A stretch of DNA of 20,000 bases, taken from assembly GCF_000234665.1 (NCBI RefSeq), contig NC_018321.1, positions 1 to 20,000 of the forward strand. The letters are read 5' to 3'. This document shows positions 1 through 8,647 of the stretch, one piece after another. The notes beneath the pieces are model-generated. The model had not been told where the DNA came from. It did no database searches and saw only the letters and a program-made list of their open reading frames with translations. Each line of letters starts with the position of its first letter. Within the stretch, counting starts at the first letter, position 1. The stretch comes from Leishmania mexicana MHOM/GT/2001/U1103 (taxonomy: Eukaryota > Euglenozoa > Kinetoplastea > Trypanosomatida > Trypanosomatidae). The position numbers were made by a program, and so were the translations under genes.

Positions 1-87
1 TCACAGAGGCAAGGCGCACAAGCACACCGGCACACAGACGCACATTCTAACCACAGCGTGGCGGGTAGAGAAGAGCATCCCAGCGAA

Positions 88-116
88 TTTCTGTTTCCTC
101 TTCTGTGTCTTTGCAG
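88..116 (+). promoter_or_regulatory. Candidate spliced-leader acceptor on the plus strand
   Basis: A 27-base pyrimidine-rich run on the plus strand ends in TTTGCAG, with the AG at 115-116. This is the only strong plus-strand acceptor in the window; nearly all other intergenic tracts are pyrimidine-rich on the minus strand. The first ATG after it is at 238, giving a 121-nt leader. The pattern is seen directly; its use in trans-splicing is inferred. Confidence 0.35.
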
Positions 117-237
117 GTCGCAGTCTTCTTCACGGCAACGCTGCAGACAACGTGTGCAACTTTCCTATCGCTGCCCCGAGTTCAGCTGCACCCCAAACTG
201 CACACCCTTTGCTTCGCAGCTGCGGTGCACACACGTC

Positions 238-529
238 ATGGTCTTCGCCTTTCAGCGTCGGCCGAGGGCAACGCGCCTCCACAAGGAAGCTGTGCTGCGC
301 AACATCAGTGCAGCAGCCGTTTGTGTTCCAAGTAGCCGTCAGAGCAATCCATCGCAGTCTGGTGTGCACAGACTGCCCTACGTCAGGGAGCACGCTAGAG
401 CTCATCAAGTCGATGGCGACCACAGGAGCGAGAGAGATGTGCAGCCGGTGCTTGCAACTCTTTAGTCACGCCACGCGTTCAAGGCAACACGGACGCAGGC
501 CCTTGCTGGCATCACCCAAGACTCACTGA
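238..529 (+). pseudogene. Possible broken plus-strand gene, unknown function
   Basis: An ATG at 238 opens a 75-codon frame that stops at 465. Its first 27 codons end in G or C about 70% of the time, which is coding-like for this window. The bias then moves to the next frame, from roughly 313 to 529, which encodes two CxxC pairs (CTDC and CSRC) and stops with TGA at 527-529. This looks like one reading frame split by a shift near position 313, though a short intact gene or chance is possible. It lies downstream of the plus-strand acceptor at 115-116 and faces the minus-strand unit. I recognise no family. The same base periodicity could come from antisense coding, so even the strand is uncertain. 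Confidence 0.2.
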
Positions 530-2366
530 GTGTGCGGGAGAGGCAAGGCCACTGCAACGGTGCTGGTAAGACCGATGCGGGGAGCAGCACAGGCGCCCCC
601 TTGCAACCCCTGCTCTGCGGGGGCCGGTGGATAGTTTCCAGGTGGACTACAGGCAGTCAGAAAGAGAGATTACCAGCGGCAAGCGAAGCGCAGCGTGTGC
701 ACCCACAGTTGCCGCCGTCGAGTGCATAATTGGCTGACAGTGCACCTGAAACGGAAACGGCTCCTGCGGTGGCGGCACTCACTTCTGCAGCACACGACCT
801 GCAGTGGCGGCTGGACAGGTCGATGCCTGCATGAGGATACGCAGCACTCCACTGGGCGCCCCCAGTTGCATCAGTTGCGGCTGCTCTGTAGACGGTGACA
901 ACGTACGTGGCACTCACCAAAACCAAAGGAGCACACGACGTGCGAGGGGACAAAGAAAAGGCCGCAAAAGGCCAGGAGTGCAGAGGGAGAGTTGCCGGAT
1001 TCCGAAATGCGTCGAAGAGATGCGCGCAAGCAGCTGCATGATAACGGGATATACATCTCTCTCTGCCGCTGCCTGGCGTTTGTTCGCAAAAGAAAAAGAA
1101 AACGCATCAGAACACTGTCACGTGCACCTATGTAAGTGCGTCGAAGGCCCTTCCCACGGAATACACGTGTCGCGTGAAGAAAGAGAAGCACAAGCAACAG
1201 AAAGAATAAATCCCTGCCAAAGAGGGAGAAGTGAGGATGCACGCCGGAGGCTGAAGAGGAGAAGAGGAGGCAGTGCACGTGCGCGGATGTTCCTGTGGAC
1301 TATCCGAGCGGACGCCCTGTCAAGCAAGTCAAAGTGAGGTGAGTTGAGTAAATCCAAGTAAAAGGAAGACAAACAGTGAAAACGATACTTCTGCAGCCAA
1401 AAAAAAGAAGAAGTGAGAATGCAGAACTTCGCGGCGGCTTCTTGGTAAGCACAGAGGATCCGCCCAGCTCGCATGAGCGGCACACGTTAGCCTGAAGCAC
1501 ACCTCCTTCACGGGATTGTAGCGTATGAGGCAGACCAGGTGGAGCGCAAACGGTGTGAGTGAAGAAGGCCGGCAAGTTTCGGAAAGAAGAGCAAGCAAAT
1601 AAGAGATCGGCTCCTCTTCTCTTTGTGGGCAGTGGATACTTCCCGTCATACCAGATACGGCTAGCTTGGGCGAGTGCATCGTTGCATGAGCAGGCCAAAG
1701 AGCTTTCCCAGGTTCAGTGGCCACGTGAGTGGAGGCGCTGAGGATAGTAGTTAGGAGTAGTTTTGAGAGCTCTGTGCTACAGGTCCTCTCTCCTCATTCT
1801 TGCCGGCACCACACATGTACCAATGCCACGTACTTCGAAGCAGCGTCGCAGAACAAGACTGCAGTTGATGCAGCGCAGATCTCTTAGCATTCCGCCCTGT
1901 CTACACGCGGTGCAAAGCCCTCCAGCTCTCACCAGTTCGTCGACGCGACGGCGTCCAGCGCACGACGCCTCTTGAGGCCATCCATGTTGTGAGCATCACT
2001 CTGTCGCGATTTGATCTCTCGCAGTACAGGCGGCTCCTGCGAGTTGAGAAAGACCCCGAAGCTGTGAACACGCATAGAATGCTATGTGAGTGAGGTGCTT
2101 GCAGGGATGGGATCCAGAAAGCAGCCCCGTTGCAGGCGCGTCAAAAGCGAGCGCTCTAGAATGTAAGCGAACCCCCACCCCGCCCCGAGCTCTTCCATGT
2201 TAACGGAGGCCCTTTCCAAGTCTGATACTATCATCTTGTTCAATCCGGAAGGTTGGCAGATCAGCTGAGAAGCGGCCTCGCGGCAGCTATCAATGAGAGC
2301 ATGTGCTTATCGTCAGCATCTGAGTTAGCCTTACGTAGAGACAGATGTTGCGTGCTTTTCGGTTAC
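530..2366. other. Non-coding stretch, no gene recognised
   Basis: No ATG-initiated frame of convincing length or composition is present on either strand. From about 900 to 1620 the plus strand is rich in A and G, as in the other spacers, fitting minus-strand transcription running through. A minus-strand frame at about 1923-1985 has strong third-position GC but ends after some 18 codons; it may be more debris of the relic to its right. A neighbouring minus-strand frame around 1830-1950 shows two CxxC pairs without coding bias. The minus strand carries three G-runs at 2172-2186. Confidence 0.5.
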
Positions 2367-3390
2367 TCAGTTCCTCCAGCTGCATGGGCACACGCGGATC
2401 AGCGTATACTGCGTCTTGAGGCCTTCCAGGAAGTGCAACGCCTTGACGTCTGCAAGGGCGTCAGGAATGCCGTGAGAACAGGGCTCACGGTAGCAGTGTA
2501 TTTTTGTTTGTAGTGGCGGAGCGCAGTCCCTTAGACATGAGGTTGTCGACTCCACGGGCTTGCTCTGTCATTGCAGCAGGGAAGGAAGGTCTTAACTGTG
2601 TGCATCACATGTTCACCCCACAAATCTCTCAGCAGGGTTTGTTTGTAGTTTTTACCTATGATTTGTCGTGTATACGCCTTCTCGCTCGGCGGAGCTGTGG
2701 CCACCGGCAGGCTCAGTTGCACAGTGGCAGAGATGACGATGTAGGGCAGTGTATTCCCCTGCCCCATGGAGCCGAGTGGCTTTGCGGATCTGCTTCAGCT
2801 TCTTTTGCCAGTCTTCCTCTGCAAGGGAAAGCCGGCACGATGACGTAAGTCTTGAGGTGAGTGAGTCCACCAGGATCGCTTCAAGGGTCTATAGATGCAA
2901 CGTGTACGAAAAACGGAGAGGGGAAAAGTACAGGAGGCAAGTGAAGCTGTAACGAAATGGTTTTTCTGGTTTTTTTTGCCCGGTACCTGCACAACCAGTG
3001 ACTGTCTTCGAAGTCTGGGAGAAGCAAATGGGCACATAGCAATGCGGGTGCTGTTACTGTTGTTGGGCCGCCCCAAGGTGCTCACAGAGAGTCGTCTTCA
3101 TGCGGCGACGAGCCTGATAGGGTAGATAACGTGAGCATTGACACGTTTCGGCGTGTGCTATCTGGTCACGCTCAGTGACAAGCGGTGTGGGCGTACTGTA
3201 CTTGCCCCCTCGATCGCTCGTCAGTAAAGAACGTGGCGGCGAATGTGAGCCACTGCGTGGACCTCTACTCTATCACGTACCGCAGATGGGTGGCGGTGGT
3301 CTTTCGTGATCCCTTCTCTCGCACCCTATGCAAGACCTCTAGCATTGCTTGCTGTTCATTAGTTTTCAGTAATCTTGTCAAGTTAAGGGG
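2367..3390 (-). pseudogene. Degenerate coding relic, possibly a tyrosine-recombinase mobile element
   Basis: Several short minus-strand segments show GC at third positions of about 70 to 80%, but none forms a whole gene. Segment A (3390-3172) is open except for one TAG at 3265-3267 and contains TTATHLRYV and WLTFAATFFT. Segment B (about 2850-2765) contains EEDWQKKLKQIRKATRL. The signal then shifts frame into segment C (2767-2531), an ATG-started frame with LPYIVISATVQ and LLRDLWGEH. Segment D (about 2485-2390) contains GIPDALADVKALH then TLIR before losing frame. The order arginine box, then G-I-P, D-V-x-x-L-H and T-x-x resembles the C-terminal half of tyrosine recombinases, which are carried by trypanosomatid TATE and VIPER-type elements. 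The coding bias is seen; the family is a guess. The distance from the arginine to the final box is shorter than usual, so deletions would be needed. Confidence 0.35.
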
Positions 3391-4066
3391 TCAGTTAGTT
3401 TCTTATGTCTCCTACGGCGGACCGCGCCAAAGAGAAAAAAACGGCGACAACAACAACAGGGAGAACGGTAGTGTGAGTTGCGAAGGAGAGGGATGATTGA
3501 TGGCTGCTCCACGCAGCCACACGCACGAAGGAAGCGATACACCAGTGCAAACAGACGAACAAAGAAGACAATGGATCAGCCATCGCATCGCCAATCAGTG
3601 GAGAAAGACTTACTTACGAGAAAAAAAAAGAGAGCATGACACTCCTATTCGGAGTCGTACGTTCGCGCCCACCAGCATGCGAACCTGAATAACAGAGAGC
3701 GACTCTGAGGCACACAAGCATTCAACACCGCCAAACAACTAACGCTTTAACGAACAGACGACCAATCTGTGCCAGCTACCCTCGGTTACCACCCGTATCC
3801 GCAGCGGCGAGAGTGCGCACACGGGATTAAAGCAGGAAAGTGCGATCCAGAGCCGAAACATTTCGAAAAAATGTGAACAGCCAGCACTACCCTGAGATGT
3901 GATCGCACGGGGGAAAAAAAAGAAGCAGCACGACGGTAGTGAGCAGTGTGAGAACGGAGCCCGGCATTTCTTTGTCGGAGTCACTGCAAGACCGACTCGG
4001 TCACACACCCTAACGGCGGGCCGCTCTTCCCCCTCCTTTTGGCCCTCCCCCTGTCCAGCATGTGCC
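3391..4066. other. Presumed 3' flank of the eIF3a gene
   Basis: No gene is seen here. The plus strand contains A- and G-rich runs (for example 3428-3435 and 3620-3632), which in minus-strand RNA would be U- and C-rich 3' untranslated sequence. A minus-strand frame running to 3739 is only an off-frame shadow of the eIF3a C-terminus that continues past its stop. Confidence 0.6.
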
Positions 4067-6391
4067 TCATTCGCCGCCGAGCCGGCGCATTTCCTCCTCG
4101 AGAAGACGCTGCTGCTCGTCGCGCTTCGACGGCTTATCGATGTTGGCACGCTTGCGCCACGTTCGCTCAAACTCGTCGGCGTCGTGAAGGAACTTGGAAA
4201 GCACCGCCTTCTCGTTCTGACGGCGATCGTACTCGCGGCGATGCTCAGCAAGGTAGTTTTCACGGGCGGCGGAACGCTCGGCGCGGTTGCGCTCTGCGTT
4301 CTGTGCCTCGTAGTCCTTGCGCTTTGGAATCTCCAGCGCGCGGAGAGCACGCTCGTATAGGTTTGCCTGGAGAATCTCCTTGCGGTCATTGTCGACGCCG
4401 CGGCGCTTGAACGCCGCGAGCAGGCGTGTGAGCTCATCCTCAAACCCTGCGGCGCTGCGGTAAACAATAGCCTCGTCGGCCTTGAAGCCGGGGTACTTGA
4501 TGCGCAGCTTTCGGAGCACCTCCTTGCCCCGCTCCTGCCGCTGGCGTTCGTTGTACTCGGCGTAGAGTTTGCGGATGTACGCTTTTTGCGTCTCCTCCTT
4601 CTTTGCCTCCTCTTGCTCACGGCGCTCCGCCACGGCCCGCTCCCGCTTCTTATCCTCGCTCTTCTTTGCCTCCTCGATACGCTCCGCCTTGGAGTTGATG
4701 CAGGCCTTTTGCAGCGCGTAGATGCTGGTGCTACGCGCACGTGCGGCCTCGAGATCCTCTGTCGACGGAGTCACCTGCCTCTTCGATGAAGACGCGGCAA
4801 CGTGGGTGAAGTCAGAGTAGCGGCCAGATGTCGTCGCTAGCGAGGACGCGGGGACAGTGTCAACGTTCGCAACAATCTTGTTAAAGTAGCTCAACATCTT
4901 CGCCTTCGACGAGTCGCGAAACGAGAGCGTGTTTGTGCGCGTGTCAATGTCCACAGAGACAGACTCATCGCCGAGGATGACGGGCTCAATGTTGTTGACG
5001 TACTCCGCCGCCGTCAGGTTGCCGTTGTACGCCGCGAGAGAGAGCACCTCGACGTAGTTGCATGTGCCGGAGAGAACCTCCAGCTGGTAGCGCAGGATCA
5101 TCTTGTGGAGTTCGTTCCCGTAGCGGGCGAGGTCGCTGTTTCCTGCCGTCAGCGCCGTTACGCTCTTGTGCAATCCGGTGAAGTCGGAGAAGTTGGGGTC
5201 CTCGAGGTTGGCCGCGATCTTGACAATGTCCGGGGAGGCGAGCGTGTACACGCCCTTTGTCTTGAGGTTCGCGATAAGGCTCGTTTTGGTGGTGACCGGC
5301 GACTCAAATAGCTCGTCGATGCGGGCATTCTTCTCACGGTAGCGGCCAAACGGGTCCAGCTCCATGTCGCCATCGGCCACGCAGAGTGAGGCAAGGACGG
5401 CGCGAGCGGCGAGGGGGCCGCGCTTCTCTTGTCGCTTCATGGACGCAGCAACGGAAAGGCAGTAGGCATGGTAGTTGTACACGGAGCACGTCCAGAAGAT
5501 GTCGCTCATTGTTTCGTAGGCCCCTGACACTACGTCGACAAACTCCTCGTTGCGCTGCACCTTGTCGCACACGCGCTTCAAGCACGAGAGAACGTCAAAG
5601 GCGCCACCGTACTGGCGCAGGCTGCAGATGTCGTTGAGCAAGCAGCACAACGTCTCCACTGTCTCGGTCACTGCCGATGTGGACGTCAGGAAGGCTGCAC
5701 GCTCCTTCAGCAGCTCCTGCACAGCGTTTCGCGACGCTGCATCGTCGTGGTCGTGCAAGTGGTCCAGCGCCATGTGCGATACGGTGCGCGACACAGCACT
5801 GGAGATGTCCAGCACACACGCAGGAGCGTTGAACTCCTTGCACATGGACAGGAACTGGCGAACCGTCTTGTTGTAAATAAACGTCAGCTTTTTGGCAAAA
5901 CCAATAGTGTTGTTGCCGCAGAAGTGGCGAATGAGGCGACGCAGGGCGGCGTGGCAGGGAATGATGTGGCGCTTCTCGGCGAGCGCGGCGAGAGAGATGC
6001 CGTTCAAGGCAGCGAGCATCCGGTCGCCTTCGGTGGCGTTGACCTGCATCGCCTCTGCGCGCTCCTTTGCCCTTGCGCACATCTGTCGGATGCGGATCAT
6101 GACGGAGTCTACAATGCGCTGCACGCTCTCCTCCACGTGCTGCGAACCGCGGAGACCGCTGCGACACCGCCGGAGCACCTCGATCAGTTTAATCGGTTCC
6201 AGCTTCTCCTGGGTAATGCAGAGATCGGCTAGCAGCTCGAGGCACTCAAACCCGATAGGGGTAACTTGGTTAAAGCGCAGATGCGACGAGAGGGCCTCGA
6301 TGGCTTCCTTTACGTCATTGTTCTTCAAGTGCTCCTGAGCCTTGGAGAGGCTGCTGCGCGCGCGCGCGTCGGAGGTTGCTGCGCGATCCAT
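4067..6391 (-). CDS. EIF3A: Eukaryotic translation initiation factor 3 subunit a
   Basis: The 774-residue product matches eIF3a, a core scaffold subunit of the eIF3 complex that binds the 40S ribosome during cytoplasmic translation initiation. The N-terminus (KAQEHLKNNDVKEAIEAL, then LELLADLCITQ) has the helical-repeat pattern of eIF3a. A PCI-like region lies at about residues 385-500, with the winged-helix end around VDIDTRTNTLSF. From about residue 545 to the end the chain is highly charged and helical (RIEEAKKSEDKKRERAVAE and similar), as in the spectrin-like part. It is much shorter than the roughly 1,380-residue human protein and lacks the long C-terminal repeats, as I expect for trypanosomatids. 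The open frame extends upstream to 6484, but that extension has no ATG and translates the splice tract, so the start is the ATG at 6389-6391. The alternative is a generic PCI protein, which is less likely. Confidence 0.85.
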   Translation of the reverse strand: MDRAATSDARARSSLSKAQEHLKNNDVKEAIEALSSHLRFNQVTPIGFECLELLADLCITQEKLEPIKLIEVLRRCRSGLRGSQHVEESVQRIVDSVMIRIRQMCARAKERAEAMQVNATEGDRMLAALNGISLAALAEKRHIIPCHAALRRLIRHFCGNNTIGFAKKLTFIYNKTVRQFLSMCKEFNAPACVLDISSAVSRTVSHMALDHLHDHDDAASRNAVQELLKERAAFLTSTSAVTETVETLCCLLNDICSLRQYGGAFDVLSCLKRVCDKVQRNEEFVDVVSGAYETMSDIFWTCSVYNYHAYCLSVAASMKRQEKRGPLAARAVLASLCVADGDMELDPFGRYREKNARIDELFESPVTTKTSLIANLKTKGVYTLASPDIVKIAANLEDPNFSDFTGLHKSVTALTAGNSDLARYGNELHKMILRYQLEVLSGTCNYVEVLSLAAYNGNLTAAEYVNNIEPVILGDESVSVDIDTRTNTLSFRDSSKAKMLSYFNKIVANVDTVPASSLATTSGRYSDFTHVAASSSKRQVTPSTEDLEAARARSTSIYALQKACINSKAERIEEAKKSEDKKRERAVAERREQEEAKKEETQKAYIRKLYAEYNERQRQERGKEVLRKLRIKYPGFKADEAIVYRSAAGFEDELTRLLAAFKRRGVDNDRKEILQANLYERALRALEIPKRKDYEAQNAERNRAERSAARENYLAEHRREYDRRQNEKAVLSKFLHDADEFERTWRKRANIDKPSKRDEQQRLLEEEMRRLGGE

Positions 6392-6393
6392 GG

Positions 6394-6440
6394 CTTTTGT
6401 GAACACCGGAAAGAAGAAACAAACAAAGAGAAGGACGGGG
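6394..6440 (-). promoter_or_regulatory. Candidate spliced-leader acceptor for eIF3a
   Basis: In minus-strand RNA a run of mostly C and T (complement of 6407-6440) is followed by its first AG at 6395-6394, only two bases before the ATG. A second possible site has its AG at 6528-6527 and would give a leader of about 135 nt. Which is used cannot be told from sequence. Confidence 0.4.
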
Positions 6441-7452
6441 ATGTGTACCGCAGATTTGTTGCAGAAGGGATGGCGGGTGCACAAAGGTGCGCGGAAGGCA
6501 AAGCAAGAGGTGAGGTGGGGCCCTTACTTGGCGTAGAAAGTGACACAGGGGGAACGGAAACAGTAAAAGAAGGAGAGATCGATTGTGAATTGCTCTACAA
6601 AAGGGTAGAGTAAGACACCGAGGGCAGTACAGAGAGCGATGGAGATAGACAAGTCAGGTGAGAGGAAAGCCAAAGAACGGGAGATGCTGTCTGCACCACA
6701 AAGAAGGGGGAGTCATCAGGAAAAGAAAAGGTCATCCTCAGTCAGCCCACTTGCGCTCGGTAGAGGTGGCCAACACTTTACTTTCTGCTATGGGAAGCTG
6801 TCTTTTGTGAAAGGGCAAGTGCGGAAACAACGGTTCGAGAACAAGCTACGAGTAGCATGAAACCGGTCAGGTTCCTCTCTTCTTCAACGAAAACCGATAG
6901 AGCACATCCATGATTCACCACGAACTAAGCGAATTGCACGAAGAGGCAGTACTAGTACTACTGAAGGCAGATCACCTTCGTGTTTTTTTGAGGTCATTTA
7001 CCGTCTCTGCAGCAACGCTCAGAAACCACAAGCACAGGTGGCAAAGAGCGAAGGATGAGGGAGAGAAATGAAAGCCCCCGTCCGGCTTCAAAGAGGGAGT
7101 GAGGGGTGGAAATCGGGGCAACAAACAGCAAAGCACAAGAAAAGAAAATGCTGCATAACTCGGCAGCGGCAGCCGAGAGAGAGTACAGAAGAGTCCCGCA
7201 CGCACCCACGCTGACAAGAGGAGCAAAAGACCACGAAGCATGGCAGGCGGAGAGCGACAAGTTATACAAGTGTCGTGAAAGCAGCGCGAAAATACAAGGC
7301 AGACGTGAACGGCCCATAGACAGCAGAGATTATGGATGGTGAGCCATGACGCCGTGCCATGCATGAATATGAATCGAATCTGTGTTTCAGACCACAGGGT
7401 AACCTCTGTTCCAGAGAAGGAAGATGATGAATGGCTTCGTTCTGCTCCGGGA
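6441..7452. other. Intergenic spacer, 3' flank of the SAP-like gene
   Basis: There is no gene. The plus strand is strongly purine-rich in patches (6530-6580, 6640-6740, 7040-7150), matching pyrimidine-rich untranslated RNA on the minus strand. A 12-bp palindrome sits at 6948-6959 (agtactagtact). The longer minus-strand frames here are low-complexity Ser/Leu/Phe translations of these tracts. Confidence 0.6.
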
Positions 7453-7947
7453 TCATATTTCGCGTAAGTTGCAATAGATGGTCTTGTTGAAGATGTTGCA
7501 GTTCGTGTTGGAGAGGGCCCCCGTGACAAACGCGAGGTTTTCCAGACGGGTCGGTATTGTTATGAGCCTACGGTCAGAAACGGTTAGCTGCCACGCAACG
7601 CGCTCGTCCATGGTCGGAAGCTGTTGTACCTCAAACGCACGCTGCACCAAATCACGGTGCTCGACGCAGCCGTGGCAGTCACTGTCCCGATCTCTTATTA
7701 TCTTGTTCAGCTCCTTGGAAGAGAGTGACTTGTAGTGGTCGAGAGACGCATTTGGAGTCGAGGACGACGGTAGGCCGCGAGTAATAGCACGAAGTGCATC
7801 CTCGTCTCTGGACCCCATGTGACGGCGCTGCAGCAAAAACGTTTGCTCAGGAGGAACTTCGATGAGAAGCGAAGCCCTAACTGCCAGCGCCGAGGCGACG
7901 ATGGCGAACACGCAAAATAGGAAACAGATATGACGTCGTGCTAGCAT
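7453..7947 (-). CDS. Small secretory-pathway protein with SAP/MANF-C-like CxxC domain
   Basis: This 164-residue protein begins with a signal-peptide-like or single-anchor segment (residues 6-24, ICFLFCVFAIVASALA). At residues 73-108 it has SLSSKELNKIIRDRD, then DCHGCVEHRDLVQRAFE. The pattern of a short helix, C-x-G-C-x-E and a second helix resembles the SAP-like C-terminal domain of MANF/ARMET, an ER-resident stress protein, and similar SAP-like domains. There are possible N-glycosylation sites at N66 (NAS) and N154 (NKT). No KDEL-type tail is present; the protein ends in LREI. The MANF saposin-like N-terminal domain is absent. The open frame extends to 8145 without an ATG, so the ATG at 7945-7947 is chosen; it lies directly after a pyrimidine tract and AG. 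The signal segment and motif are seen; ER residence and any folding role are inferred. Confidence 0.7.
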   Translation of the reverse strand: MLARRHICFLFCVFAIVASALAVRASLLIEVPPEQTFLLQRRHMGSRDEDALRAITRGLPSSSTPNASLDHYKSLSSKELNKIIRDRDSDCHGCVEHRDLVQRAFEVQQLPTMDERVAWQLTVSDRRLITIPTRLENLAFVTGALSNTNCNIFNKTIYCNLREI

Positions 7948-7949
7948 CG

Positions 7950-7978
7950 CTCCTATCGCAGTCGGAAAAAAGCAGGAG
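7950..7978 (-). promoter_or_regulatory. Candidate spliced-leader acceptor for the SAP-like gene
   Basis: The minus strand reads a C/T-rich run (complement of about 7963-7978) followed by AG at 7954-7953 and again at 7951-7950, two to five bases before the ATG. This supports the chosen start over any upstream one. Confidence 0.45.
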
Positions 7979-8647
7979 GATATCCTCTTCTGTATAGTTG
8001 GGGTTGTTTGCTTGTCTTTGCGGCGTTTCGCTTTCGCTATCGCGGCAGATGCAGTGGTGTGGCGGAACTTCCAGCTAGGCAGTAGTGTGTTTTGAGTGAA
8101 GGCAGACCAGCAGACGGGAGAGCAGAGAAAGCAGGCTGTGAGCAAAGTGTAAATGAGGGAGATGATCGCACCCTGGGTGAAGTGGAGCGAGGAAGACGGA
8201 CAGACGTACCGGTGCGCGCGTTTGCGTTGTGGAGGTGAACTCCTGTCGTGCCTCGAATCGAGAGCGCGGTCTCCGTATCTCTTTCGGTTTTACTGGACAG
8301 TCAGTGTTTCTGAAAAGATGAATGGCTTCCACACGGAGCCGACAGGGTTTCAAAAAAAAAAAATTCTCTAGAACAGATAATAATCGAGTACACAAGAGTA
8401 CGCATCCAGGTACGAGGTCATACGTTAGGGCACCAGCAGCAGCGACTGCTTGAGTAGAATACTTAAAAAGAAGAAAAACGGAGAATATAACAGCATCAAC
8501 TACAGGAGTTTTATTACGCTCCGCTCAGGTGAAAACTACAATACGTCCCCCATCAACGAACACACGTCGTGGCAGAGGCACAGTGGTTTTGATTGCGCAG
8601 GAAAGAGCAGGAAAAAAGGGAAGAGACAAGGGGTCTACTACACTACG
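7979..8647. other. Intergenic spacer, 3' flank of the second CREST-like gene
   Basis: No gene is visible. It contains a run of 12 A at 8352-8363 on the plus strand (U-run in the transcript) and A-rich sequence at 8461-8485. These are ordinary for trypanosomatid untranslated regions. Confidence 0.6.

Noticed and set aside
657..953. Ala-rich 98-codon minus-strand frame
   Set aside because: Third-position GC is near the background level and there is no splice tract or family similarity.
2172..2186. Possible G-quadruplex on the minus strand
   Set aside because: Only three runs of three or more G are present close together, one short of a canonical motif.
4006..4015. ACCCTAAC, resembling a telomere repeat unit
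   Set aside because: It is a single occurrence with no array; one hexamer match is expected by chance.
3899..4360. 153-codon plus-strand frame with hydrophobic segments
   Set aside because: It is antisense to eIF3a coding sequence and owes its openness to the biased third positions of that gene.
3739..4740. 333-codon minus-strand frame, very Arg/Ser-rich
   Set aside because: It overlaps the eIF3a C-terminus in another frame, and its low-complexity Arg/Ser sequence is a shadow of the charged helical coding region.
5595..6167. 190-codon minus-strand frame inside eIF3a
   Set aside because: Off-frame shadow of eIF3a, Arg/His-rich without domains.
6392..6484. 31-residue N-terminal extension of eIF3a that looks like a hydrophobic signal segment
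   Set aside because: It begins at TTG, contains no ATG, and its Leu/Phe-rich part is simply the polypyrimidine tract read in frame.
6828..6845. GGTTCGAG, a possible tRNA B box
   Set aside because: The flanks do not form a T-arm stem, the box lacks the final CC, and no A box is placed correctly. Other GTTCGA-like hits failed in the same way.
6972..7529. 185-codon minus-strand frame rich in Ser, Leu and Phe
   Set aside because: Translation of pyrimidine-rich untranslated sequence; it overlaps the SAP-like gene out of frame and has no domain.
7948..8145. 66-residue extension of the SAP-like protein
   Set aside because: The frame starts at TTG, has no ATG, and crosses the splice tract and AG at 7954-7950.
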